Assembly: GCA_025058425.1 (NCBI GenBank)
Contig: JANXEG010000008.1
Coordinates: 1-33,592, forward strand
Direction of reading: 5' to 3'
Length of the DNA: 33,592 nt
Origin: Nitrososphaerales archaeon
Lineage (GTDB): Archaea > Thermoproteota > Nitrososphaeria > Nitrososphaerales > JANXEG01
The translations under genes and the position numbers were made by a program. Positions 23,468 through 31,831 of the stretch are shown here, in pieces. The notes beneath the pieces are model-generated. The model was not told the DNA's origin. It did not search any database and was given only the letters and a program-made list of their open reading frames with translations. Each line of letters opens with the position of its first letter. Position 1 is the first letter of the stretch.

Positions 23468-25099
23468 ATGCCCAAATACATCTTTGTTACTGGAGGGGTG
23501 ATGTCGGGGTTAGGGAAGGGGGTTACTACTGCTTCTATAGCGAAACTCCTCCAGTTGGCAAGCTTTAAGGTGACATGTATAAAGATCGATCCATACCTCA
23601 ACGTCGATGCTGGTACTATGAACCCATTGATCCATGGTGAGGTATTCGTTACGGACGATGGTGGCGAAACGGACATGGATATTGGGACGTATGAACGTTT
23701 CCTAAATCAAAACTTAACATCTGAGCATAATATCACCGCTGGTCAGGTGTATAAGCGCGTCATCGAAGAGGAGCGAAAAGGTACTTACCTAGGTCGATGT
23801 GTACAGATCATCCCTCACGTGACCGATGAAATTAAGAGAAGGATCAGAACGATAGCCCAAAAGAGCTCTGTAGATATAGTATTGGTTGAATGTGGAGGTA
23901 CAGTAGGGGATATAGAAGGGCTACCGTTTCTCGAAGCCTTACGCCAGATGAGGTTAGAAGAAGGTACATCTAACACATTATTTGTGCATGTCACACTTGC
24001 ACCCATACTGGAGCCCGTTGGAGAGCAGAAGACAAAACCTACACAACATAGCGTACAGGAATTGAGGCGCATCGGTATACAACCGGATATGATCATAGTG
24101 CGTTGTAAGGATTATCTATCCGAAGAATCAAAAAGGAAGATTTCACTATTCACGAGTGTCGAATATGATGGTGTGATATCCAATCCCGATGTGAGCATAG
24201 TATATGAAGTACCACAGATACTGGAAAAAGAGGGAGCACTTTCATACATATGTAAAAAGCTACAACTAAACTACAAAGGGATCGATTGGCACGATTGGAA
24301 CCAATTCTTAAATTCATTTTTGAATGCTAAAGATGAGGTCAAAATCGCTATTGTTGGCAAGTATGTGAGTTTAGTTGATAGTTATGTTAGTATTAATCAT
24401 GCTTTGATCCATGCAGCTACATCACAAGGTGTAAGAGTTCGCGCCGAATGGATCGATTCGGAAGAGCTCGAACATAAGCCAGAGCTACTCTCTATACTGA
24501 AGGATTTTCATGGTATCCTCGTGCCCGGAGGCTTTGGTAAAAGGGGGATTGAGGGTAAGATCATGGCAGCCAATTACGCATATCTACACAGTATACCTTA
24601 CCTAGGGCTCTGCCTCGGCTTCCAATTGGCAGTAGTAGCATTTGCGAGGTACGTTGTAAACCTGATTGGGGCGAATTCTACCGAATTCGATCCCTTAACA
24701 CCACACCCTGTAATAGATCTACTTCCCGAGCAAAAGAATGTAAAAGAAATGGGGGCGACCATGAGACTTGGCGGGCATGAAATAACGATCAAAGAAGGTA
24801 CCAATGCTTTTAAGATCTATGGTAAGAAGATCATCAGAGAGAGGCATCGACACAGGTACGAATTGAACCAAGCATACCTTGAAACGTTGGAGAATGCTGG
24901 CATGATCTTTTCAGCTTACAGCGATGGAGGGAAAAGGGCTGAAATCTTAGAAGTACCGAGACATCCATTCTACTTTGCAACTCAATACCACCCAGAGTTT
25001 ATCAGTAGACCGAATGCTCCAGAACCAATCTTCGTCAAATTCATACAAGCAGCGGTGCAGAGGAAGGTCGATATTCAGCAGCCAATAGCATTAGTATAG
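23468..25099 (+). CDS. pyrG: CTP synthase
   Basis: This 543-residue enzyme converts UTP to CTP with glutamine and ATP, the last step of pyrimidine nucleotide synthesis. The synthetase domain (about 1-270) starts with KYIFVTGGVMSGLGKGVTTA and holds IDPYLNVDAGTMNP and DDGGETDMDIGTYERF. The glutamine amidotransferase domain (about 285-535) has the oxyanion loop PGGFGKRG, the nucleophile Cys in GLCLGFQLAV near 382, and the His-Glu pair in QYHPEF. The length is normal. It seems to be transcribed alone, with a leaderless promoter. carAB at the right of the window feeds the same pathway at its first step. Confidence 0.97.
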   Translation: MPKYIFVTGGVMSGLGKGVTTASIAKLLQLASFKVTCIKIDPYLNVDAGTMNPLIHGEVFVTDDGGETDMDIGTYERFLNQNLTSEHNITAGQVYKRVIEEERKGTYLGRCVQIIPHVTDEIKRRIRTIAQKSSVDIVLVECGGTVGDIEGLPFLEALRQMRLEEGTSNTLFVHVTLAPILEPVGEQKTKPTQHSVQELRRIGIQPDMIIVRCKDYLSEESKRKISLFTSVEYDGVISNPDVSIVYEVPQILEKEGALSYICKKLQLNYKGIDWHDWNQFLNSFLNAKDEVKIAIVGKYVSLVDSYVSINHALIHAATSQGVRVRAEWIDSEELEHKPELLSILKDFHGILVPGGFGKRGIEGKIMAANYAYLHSIPYLGLCLGFQLAVVAFARYVVNLIGANSTEFDPLTPHPVIDLLPEQKNVKEMGATMRLGGHEITIKEGTNAFKIYGKKIIRERHRHRYELNQAYLETLENAGMIFSAYSDGGKRAEILEVPRHPFYFATQYHPEFISRPNAPEPIFVKFIQAAVQRKVDIQQPIALV

Positions 25100-25155
25100 A
25101 GTTTATAGAGTTAATTGAATACTGAATAACGTATCAAAAGATAAGTATTTACGAA

Positions 25156-26103
25156 TTACGAATTACGGATGTATTCACTTGCGATTCTGGTAGCTTCTTC
25201 CGCAACTTCGGTAGCAGATCCTCCAAAGATATAGGTCATCGGTTCTATACCTATCCCACCCTTATGAATCACGACTTTTGGAATTCTTCCCAATTTCGAT
25301 AATTTATCGTTAAAGCTTTCAACGACCACATCGACACCAGCACGTGGAGGGCCTACCTGCTCTATATAAATTAGACTATAACCCACCTCTTTAAGGATTT
25401 TATCGATCTTGTCATCGTACTTTACATTGATCACAGCTCTAACATCTTTACTGTAGTGCATTGCACACAGAAGTATCCTTGCCATATGGCGAGAAGCCCC
25501 AAACTCCGGATCCATCATCGCTTTCGCCCTACCATGCACTCTACCGATCCTTCCGGGGATTGCTGCGATATCGGCCTCTATACTTGCATTGGGGATCGCT
25601 GATGCAATATTCACCGAAACTTCGGGCATGATGTACGAAAAGTGGGGAGAGGTTTCAAGGATCCTTACAGCCCTCTTCAAATCCTCTAATACCTGAATCT
25701 TCGCTCGATCGATAACTTCAGCCCTAAATAACTTTATGCAGATGTCACAATCTTTATCGATTAGATATAGACGTCGATGTGCATCACATAATCTACCTTC
25801 AGCCAACAACCTCCTCCAAATGGTGTATAGCGTACGTAAAGCATCGACCTGACTTATAAATAGGTCTTCACATAAAAGCTCTACAATCTTAATGCCTTCA
25901 TCCCTTTTGATACCCAATTCATCCAACCTTTTAAAGTAGTATTGGGGATCTTTTGAGAGGTATTGGCTGATCGCAGCTTGAGTGACACCTAACATACGGG
26001 CCATCCTCCATTGACCTATATTCCTCTCTTTTAACCTATGCGCGATCAGGCCCTTTAGTGCGGGTAAAAAGTCCTTGACCATGATCTCACAAGGCGGGTG
26101 CAT
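25156..26103 (-). CDS. thiR: ThiR-type regulator of thiamine genes (HTH + ThiN)
   Basis: This 315-residue protein joins an N-terminal helix-turn-helix (about 22-50, QWRMARMLGVTQAAISQYLS) to a C-terminal ThiN domain (about 140-315, with PEFGASRHMARILL, VRAVINVKYDDK and GIEPMTYIFGG). Archaeal regulators of this layout repress thiamine synthesis and uptake genes, with ThiN acting as sensor rather than enzyme. Compared with the thiDN copy, ASSH is ASRH and ILGRTA is IFGGSA. Between the domains is a possible zinc site, CDAH at 106-109 and CDIC at 119-122. It is divergent from thiW-cytX over 32 bases that contain a perfect palindrome. The TATA box lies inside that palindrome, 24-31 bases before the ATG, so it may repress itself. 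Confidence 0.9.
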   Translation of the reverse strand: MHPPCEIMVKDFLPALKGLIAHRLKERNIGQWRMARMLGVTQAAISQYLSKDPQYYFKRLDELGIKRDEGIKIVELLCEDLFISQVDALRTLYTIWRRLLAEGRLCDAHRRLYLIDKDCDICIKLFRAEVIDRAKIQVLEDLKRAVRILETSPHFSYIMPEVSVNIASAIPNASIEADIAAIPGRIGRVHGRAKAMMDPEFGASRHMARILLCAMHYSKDVRAVINVKYDDKIDKILKEVGYSLIYIEQVGPPRAGVDVVVESFNDKLSKLGRIPKVVIHKGGIGIEPMTYIFGGSATEVAEEATRIASEYIRNS

Positions 26104-26111
26104 ATTATAAG
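26104..26111 (+). promoter_or_regulatory. TATA box for the thiW operon
   Basis: ATTATAAG lies 25-32 bases before the ATG at 26136, at leaderless spacing. It sits directly beside the thiR start codon. Confidence 0.5.
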
Positions 26112-26121
26112 TGATTTATTA

Positions 26122-26139
26122 ACATACTTATAAGTATGT
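26122..26139. promoter_or_regulatory. Perfect 18-bp palindrome, candidate ThiR operator
   Basis: ACATACTTATAAGTATGT is its own reverse complement. It contains the minus-strand TATA box of thiR (CTTATAAG) and covers the first ATG and predicted start site of the thiW operon. A dimeric ThiR bound here would block both promoters. That ThiR is the binder is inference from position. Confidence 0.6.
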
Positions 26140-26684
26140 CCATTCTTCGTGTAAGTGGTATGGCAGTAGCGAAGAGAATCGCACTCATAGCCTTGCTGAT
26201 ATCGTTAGGGGTTGCGCTATCTATCTATCCGGGTCCGATACCGGTAGGTGCTGGACCTAAACTCTATCCATTTCAACACATGATCAATGGTATTTCAGGA
26301 GTTATACTAGGTCCGTGGTATGGTGCTTTCGTTGCGCTGGCCATCGGTATTCTAAGGGTCAGTATAGGAACTGGTACTGTACACGCATTCCCGGGTGGAA
26401 TACCGGGCGCGATCATCGTGGGCCTGATCTACCGATACATAATGAAAAGAAATACTGCTGCACTCTTCGAGCCCATTGGAACGAGTTTGGGTGCATTCAT
26501 CAGCGCACTTATCGTAGCCCCTTTGACTGGGCTCACGATAAAAGTATCATTCTTCGGCTTAACGGCCCAATGGCAACTATTCCTAGTATCATTCTTATTC
26601 AGCAGCATACCTGGAGCTACGATAGGGTACTTGATCCTCACCGCATTAAAGAAGAGAGGTATCCTTGAGAGAATATCATTTTAG
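26136..26684 (+). CDS. thiW: ThiW, predicted thiazole-precursor transporter S component
   Basis: This 182-residue membrane protein with about five spans matches ThiW, the substrate-binding subunit predicted to import hydroxyethylthiazole. The signature region is PVGAGPKLYPFQHMINGISGV-like (about residues 37-58), followed by LGPWYGAFVALAIGILR and TGTVHAFPGGIPGA. ECF transporters also need ATPase and T subunits, which are not in this window. Two starts are possible: the ATG at 26136 inside the palindrome, 25 bases after a TATA box, and the ATG at 26160, which is 26 bases after the palindrome's own TATA-like centre and gives the more typical N-terminus AVAKRIAL. The gene overlaps the next by 20 bases and is the first of a three-gene operon under probable ThiR control. 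Confidence 0.88.
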   Translation: MSILRVSGMAVAKRIALIALLISLGVALSIYPGPIPVGAGPKLYPFQHMINGISGVILGPWYGAFVALAIGILRVSIGTGTVHAFPGGIPGAIIVGLIYRYIMKRNTAALFEPIGTSLGAFISALIVAPLTGLTIKVSFFGLTAQWQLFLVSFLFSSIPGATIGYLILTALKKRGILERISF

Positions 26685-27237
26685 GGATCTTTTGAATAAG
26701 AAGGTTCTTATCGTAGGTGATTTAAATACGGGTAAGACCAGACTTACAGCCAAGCTATTAAATGAGGCGGTAGAGGGCGGTTATTCGAATAAGATAACGG
26801 TCATAGATATGGCCCCTTCTCCTTCGATAAGGTCAATTTATGGTAAGGTTGGAGAGAGGTTAGAATCCTATACGGATTATGTAAGATTTGTGAATTATCT
26901 GAAGCCGGATAGAGTAAGAGCACCTCGATTAGAGGGGCGAACTAGTAATGAGGTATTAGAACTTGCTCGAGAGAATGCGATCAATATCGATAAGTTGATC
27001 ACAGAATTTATGTTAAAGCCGACGGAGATTTTATTCATCAACGATCTATCGATCTACCTTCACATGGGTAATATTCAGAGGATCCTTCAGCTCTTAACGA
27101 AATCTAAAACGTTTATCGCCAATGCATATAAAGGCACTTCACTCAAGGATGATAAAGGTTCTGGTATTTCGAAGCGTGAAGAAGAGATGCTCACCATAAT
27201 CGAGAAATATATGGATTTGATTGTTGAGTTAAAATGA
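26665..27237 (+). CDS. P-loop NTPase of unknown function in the thiamine operon
   Basis: This 190-residue soluble protein has Walker A GDLNTGKT at residues 18-25 and a Walker B-like strand EILFINDLSIYL near 116-127. The order of elements (P-loop, VIDMAPSP at about 46-53, Walker B) suggests a SIMIBI/MobB-like or small ATPase fold. It has no ABC signature LSGGQ and no Q-loop, so it is not an ECF transporter ATPase of the usual kind. It overlaps thiW by 20 bases (TTG start, GAGAGGT four bases upstream) and cytX by ATGA. This tight position ties it to thiamine-precursor uptake. It could power or regulate one of the transporters, or be a kinase for an imported precursor. I do not recognise a characterised family. 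Confidence 0.8.
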   Translation: MREYHFRDLLNKKVLIVGDLNTGKTRLTAKLLNEAVEGGYSNKITVIDMAPSPSIRSIYGKVGERLESYTDYVRFVNYLKPDRVRAPRLEGRTSNEVLELARENAINIDKLITEFMLKPTEILFINDLSIYLHMGNIQRILQLLTKSKTFIANAYKGTSLKDDKGSGISKREEEMLTIIEKYMDLIVELK

Positions 27238-28529
27238 AGATCCGTTTCCCTCCCGAGTGGGGCATCGAGCCAGTCTCTAAGGATTATCGCTATCTGAGAT
27301 TTATCGATTACTTTATTTTATGGACGAGTTTAGGTAAAGGCTTACTCGTATTCTGGGCTGGTTCACTGTTAGTACCTCAACTGAGCCTTAATGCTGCACT
27401 CCTTATAATAATCGTTGGTAGTATCATAGGCTCTTTACCTCTGGCACTCGTAGGAGTCATGGGTAGTGATAATGCCATTCCCACGATGGTCGTATTAAGA
27501 CCCTCCTTCGGAATCTATGGCTCGTACCTCCCTAGCATTCTAAATATCATCCAACTGGTAGGTTGGACGGTATTTGAGATAGTGGTAATGGCTTTAGCAG
27601 CGAACAACATCTCAAAGAGTGCCTTTGGGTACTCTAACTTCTATCTATGGGTCATAATCTTCACAACCTTTTGTGTGTTGATGGGTATCGTAGGCCCGAT
27701 AGCGGTGGTGAGAGAATGGTTGGAGAAATTCGCATTCTGGATTTTGTACGGTTCCACGGTATGGATCGCTTATTCGGCTTTAACTACACGTAACTTCTTA
27801 GATTTGATCGCATTACCAGCTCAAGGGGATTTACCTTTACTCCTTGCCATGGATATAGTTATAGCGATGCCCATCTCTTGGATGCCTCTCATAGCCGATT
27901 ACAACCGATTCGCACGTAATTCTAAAGAAGGATTCTGGGGCACATTCATCGGCTATATTATAGCGAATGTGATAGGTTATGGAGTAGGTGCGATTTTGAT
28001 CCTTTCGATGGGTACGACAGACGTGGTCTCGGCGATCATGCTCGTCCATTTGGGCGCCTTCGCTTTAGTATTGATATTGATCTATGAAGTCGATAATGGA
28101 TTCGCAGACTTATACTCTGCAGCGGTATCGATTCAAAACCTCTTCCCAAGGTTAAAGCAACGTCTCTTGATAATAACGCTTGGGATACTGAGCGCCATTC
28201 TCGCCATGCTGATCGGTGAAAAGGTTTACCATTACGAATGGTTCCTCCTTTGGATCGGTTCGGTATTCGTCCCGGTCTTCGGTGTAGCATTTGTAGATTA
28301 TTTTCTCGTAAAGAATAGAAGGTATGATTTGGAGATGCTCTACGGTCTTAAAGGTGCTTATAAGTATCGAGGTGGTATTAATATTAGAGCGATCGTGGCC
28401 TGGAGCACGGGTGTACTGATCTATTACTCGATCGTTTGGTACATACCATGGTTAGGAGCATCGATACCGAGCCTATTAACCTCAGCATTCACCTATTGGA
28501 TCCTAAGTGGTCTTTCGAATAAAAGATGA
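27234..28529 (+). CDS. cytX: CytX, predicted hydroxymethylpyrimidine transporter (NCS1 family)
   Basis: This 431-residue membrane protein of the NCS1 (nucleobase:cation symporter-1) family has about 12 spans. It opens with PPEWGIEPVSKDYRYLRFID; WTSLGKGLLVFWAGSLLVPQ, MVVLRPSFGIYGSYLPSILN and PISWMPLIADYNRFARN are family motifs, the last covering the cation/substrate region. CytX members are assigned to hydroxymethylpyrimidine uptake from their repeated thiamine-gene context, and the context here (ThiR, ThiW) agrees; cytosine or another pyrimidine base is the alternative. It is translationally coupled to the P-loop gene by ATGA and is the last gene of the operon. HMP imported here would be a substrate of ThiDN. 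Confidence 0.9.
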   Translation: MKIRFPPEWGIEPVSKDYRYLRFIDYFILWTSLGKGLLVFWAGSLLVPQLSLNAALLIIIVGSIIGSLPLALVGVMGSDNAIPTMVVLRPSFGIYGSYLPSILNIIQLVGWTVFEIVVMALAANNISKSAFGYSNFYLWVIIFTTFCVLMGIVGPIAVVREWLEKFAFWILYGSTVWIAYSALTTRNFLDLIALPAQGDLPLLLAMDIVIAMPISWMPLIADYNRFARNSKEGFWGTFIGYIIANVIGYGVGAILILSMGTTDVVSAIMLVHLGAFALVLILIYEVDNGFADLYSAAVSIQNLFPRLKQRLLIITLGILSAILAMLIGEKVYHYEWFLLWIGSVFVPVFGVAFVDYFLVKNRRYDLEMLYGLKGAYKYRGGINIRAIVAWSTGVLIYYSIVWYIPWLGASIPSLLTSAFTYWILSGLSNKR

Positions 28530-28575
28530 AAGACGAAGGATGAGTAGAATAAAGGAATATGGATAAGGTGTGGAG

Positions 28576-31500
28576 TTATCGGTCTAATCGAGCTACCTGT
28601 TGTATAAGCTTTAATTTTTTGTGGTAATGATTTAAAGAGTTTACAGAGATCTGCTCCTTCTTCATAACTTCGATAGCTTCTATCATCGCCCTTGCCGCTT
28701 GTATAGTGGTAATATAAGGTATTCGATAATCGACCGCTGCCCTTCTGATCTTGTATCCATCTCGTGTAGGATCTCTTCCTACACTCGGCGTATTGATTAT
28801 CAGATTCACATCACCCTTCCGGATATGATCGATGATGTTGGGAGAGCCTTCGCTCACCTTCTTCACGACCTTTACCTCAACACCAACCTCCATCAGGGCT
28901 TTCGCTGTACCCTCCGTTGCCAATATTTCAAAACCGAGCTCCTTTAACCTCTTACCGATCTCTTGAATATCTTTCACACCCTCCCTTCTACTGATACTTA
29001 AGAAGATCCTTCCAGCCATCGGTAGATTGTTGCCAGCAGCCAATTGAGATTTATAGTAAGCTCTACCGAAGTCCTCATCGATACCCATAACCTCGCCAGT
29101 AGACTTCATCTCTGGACCGAGAACGGGGTCTACACGTGGTAATTTGGCAAAAGGAAATACCGATTCTTTGACCGCCGTATAGTTGATATTTACATCATCC
29201 ACCAAACCCATACTCTTTAATGTATGGCCGAGCATAACCTTCGTCGCCACTTTGGCCAATGGTACCCCTATAGCTTTACTGACGAATGGCACTGTCCTCG
29301 AAGCCCTCGGATTCACTTCTAATACGTATACCTCACCATCCTTGACTGCGTACTGAATATTCATCAATCCGACGATTCTTAACTCCTTTGCCAACCGCTT
29401 CGTATAATCTTTTATGAGCGATATAGTCTTTGGAGAGAGGGTCTTTGGGGGTATAACCATCGCCGCATCCCCAGAATGTACACCGGCCATTTCGATATGC
29501 TCTAAAATACCACCTATGAATACATCGTTTCCATCGGCTACAACATCTACATCGACTTCGATGGCATTCTGAAGGAATTTATCGATCAATATGGGATGAT
29601 TCCCTGAAACTTTGATGGCTTCATCTATATACCTTCTTAATTCCTCCTCATCATGGATCAATGCCATCGCCCTACCACTCAACACGTAGGATGGGCGTAT
29701 CAGTACTGGGTAACCGAGCTCTTTAGCAACATTTAATGCATCCTCTTTCGATGTTACAGCGGCACCCTTCGGTTGAGGTATCTTTAAAGAATTGAGGAGT
29801 TTATTGAACTTCTCTCGATCCTCCGTTATATCTATACTCTCGGCCGATGTTCCGAGAATATTCACACCAGCCCTTTTTAATGCTAGGGCAAGATTTATGG
29901 GGGTCTGCCCTCCAAATTGTAGTATCACACCATCGGGATTCTCCTTTTCGATGACGTTCATCACATCTTCGAAGGTGAGTGGTTCGAAATAGAGCTTATC
30001 AGACATATCGTAATCTGTACTTACGGTTTCGGGATTGTTATTGATGATGATCGACTCAATCCCTTCTTCTCTCAATACCATAGATGCATGGACACAGCAG
30101 TAATCAAATTCGATACCTTGCCCGATCCTTATAGGCCCACCCCCGATGATCGCTATCTTTTTACGTTTAGAAACACTGACTTCATCTTCACCATTGTAAG
30201 TCGAATAGTAGTATGGAGTCTTCGCTTCAAATTCTGCCGCACAGGTATCGACCATCTTGAACCTAGCCTTGATACCAAGCCTTCTTCTTAAGGCCCTTAC
30301 ATCCTCCTCCTTCATACCCGTAATATCGGCTATCTGTAAATCGGAGAAGCCGAGCTTCTTTGCCTCCTCAATCAGATGGACGAGTTCATCCTTCGTAGCG
30401 CTACGGAGCCTCTCCTCCATCTTTACAATATTTAAGATCTTATTTAGGAACCATAGATCTATATGTGTAATCCTATTGATCTCCTCCGGGGTCCAGCCCA
30501 TCTTGAGAGCTTTATAGATGTAAAAGAGCCTTTTATCGGTCGGATACTTTAACATTTTGTATAACTCATCTTGGCTCACATCAAAATCTTTACTCAGATG
30601 TGGGATCGTAATTTCGAGAGACCTCACAGCCTTCTGAAGTGCTTCCTCGAACGTCCTACCTATAGCCATAACCTCGCCAGTAGACTTCATCTGAGTCCCT
30701 ATCACTTGATCGGCTTCTACAAATTTATCGAAGGGCCATCGTGGAATCTTTATGACGACATAATCGAGAGCGGGCTCAAAGGATGCGAAAGTTTCACCTG
30801 TGACACGGTTCAAAATTTCATCGAGCGATAGACCTAAAGCGATCTTCGCAGCCACCCTCGCTATAGGATAGCCTGTAGCCTTCGATGCGAGGGCGGAGCT
30901 TCTACTCGCCCTTGGATTAACCTCTATTACCGAATATTCGAACTTCTCCGGCCTAACAGCGAACTGTATGTTGCAGGCACCTTCGATCTTTAAAGCTCTG
31001 ATGATCTTTATAGCGGCGGCACGAAGGGTCTGGTGCTCTTCATCACTGAGTGTCTGTGCAGGTGCTACCACGATACTCTCACCCGTATGGATGCCCATGG
31101 GGTCGATATTCTCCATATTGCAGATGGTTATGCAATTATCGTAAGAATCTCTCATCACTTCATACTCGATCTCCTTCCACCCCAACACACATTCATCCAA
31201 CGCTACCGCATTATTCATACTAACCTCTAAGCCCCTCTTTACAACCTTTATCAATTCATCGTCATTCCACGCTATACCCGAGCCAGTACCACCGAGACAG
31301 TAACTCGCTCTACAAAGGATTGGGTAACCGCCAAGGTGATTTACAGCACTTAAAGCCTCATCTACAGATCTCACTTCCACACTCTTAGGATAGGGCTCAC
31401 CTATGCTCTTTAAGAGTTCATTAAAGAGCCTTCGATCCTCAGCATACATAATAGATTTAACACTCGTCCCGATCACCTTCACCCCATACTTTTCCAATAT

Positions 31501-31818
31501 ACCCATCTCTTCCAACTTTACCGCTAAGTTAAGGCCCGTCTGACCGCCCATCGTGGGTAATAGACCGTCAGGCCTCTCCTTTTTTATTATCTCAGCGATG
31601 ATTTCGGGCGTCAATGGCTCGATATAAACTTCATCGGCTACATCGGTATCGGTTTGAATGGTAGCCGGATTCGAATTGACGAGAATTACCTTTACACCCT
31701 CCTCTTTAAGGGAGCGGCACGCTTGGGAGCCTGAGTAGTCGAATTCGGCCGCCTGGCCGATTACGATCGGGCCCGAGCCGATCACCAAGACACTCTTTAT
31801 GTCATCTCTCTTTGGCAA
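28576..31818 (-). CDS. carB: Carbamoyl-phosphate synthase, large subunit
   Basis: This 1,080-residue subunit makes carbamoyl phosphate from bicarbonate, ammonia and two ATP, for pyrimidine and arginine synthesis. It has the two homologous ATP-grasp halves: the first opens SVLVIGSGPIVIGQAAEFDY with NSNPATIQTD; the second, near 555, has IAIIGGGPIRIGQGIEFDYC with NNNPETVSTDYD. The oligomerisation domain lies between, and a C-terminal MGS-like regulatory domain (about 940-1,075, with ILATEGTAKAL and IINTP) ends the protein. All halves are intact and fused, unlike some archaea with split carB. It starts 13 bases after carA, so the two are one operon. The GATCGGTTGCCAAAGAG region before the start has a GAGGTCGATCGG-type ribosome site. 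Confidence 0.97.
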   Translation of the reverse strand: MPKRDDIKSVLVIGSGPIVIGQAAEFDYSGSQACRSLKEEGVKVILVNSNPATIQTDTDVADEVYIEPLTPEIIAEIIKKERPDGLLPTMGGQTGLNLAVKLEEMGILEKYGVKVIGTSVKSIMYAEDRRLFNELLKSIGEPYPKSVEVRSVDEALSAVNHLGGYPILCRASYCLGGTGSGIAWNDDELIKVVKRGLEVSMNNAVALDECVLGWKEIEYEVMRDSYDNCITICNMENIDPMGIHTGESIVVAPAQTLSDEEHQTLRAAAIKIIRALKIEGACNIQFAVRPEKFEYSVIEVNPRASRSSALASKATGYPIARVAAKIALGLSLDEILNRVTGETFASFEPALDYVVIKIPRWPFDKFVEADQVIGTQMKSTGEVMAIGRTFEEALQKAVRSLEITIPHLSKDFDVSQDELYKMLKYPTDKRLFYIYKALKMGWTPEEINRITHIDLWFLNKILNIVKMEERLRSATKDELVHLIEEAKKLGFSDLQIADITGMKEEDVRALRRRLGIKARFKMVDTCAAEFEAKTPYYYSTYNGEDEVSVSKRKKIAIIGGGPIRIGQGIEFDYCCVHASMVLREEGIESIIINNNPETVSTDYDMSDKLYFEPLTFEDVMNVIEKENPDGVILQFGGQTPINLALALKRAGVNILGTSAESIDITEDREKFNKLLNSLKIPQPKGAAVTSKEDALNVAKELGYPVLIRPSYVLSGRAMALIHDEEELRRYIDEAIKVSGNHPILIDKFLQNAIEVDVDVVADGNDVFIGGILEHIEMAGVHSGDAAMVIPPKTLSPKTISLIKDYTKRLAKELRIVGLMNIQYAVKDGEVYVLEVNPRASRTVPFVSKAIGVPLAKVATKVMLGHTLKSMGLVDDVNINYTAVKESVFPFAKLPRVDPVLGPEMKSTGEVMGIDEDFGRAYYKSQLAAGNNLPMAGRIFLSISRREGVKDIQEIGKRLKELGFEILATEGTAKALMEVGVEVKVVKKVSEGSPNIIDHIRKGDVNLIINTPSVGRDPTRDGYKIRRAAVDYRIPYITTIQAARAMIEAIEVMKKEQISVNSLNHYHKKLKLIQQVARLDR

Positions 31819-31831
31819 CCGATCGACCTCC

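Noticed and set aside
26665-27237. P-loop gene read as the ECF transporter ATPase (EcfA)
   Set aside because: No ABC signature or Q-loop and too short; only the Walker motifs are shared.
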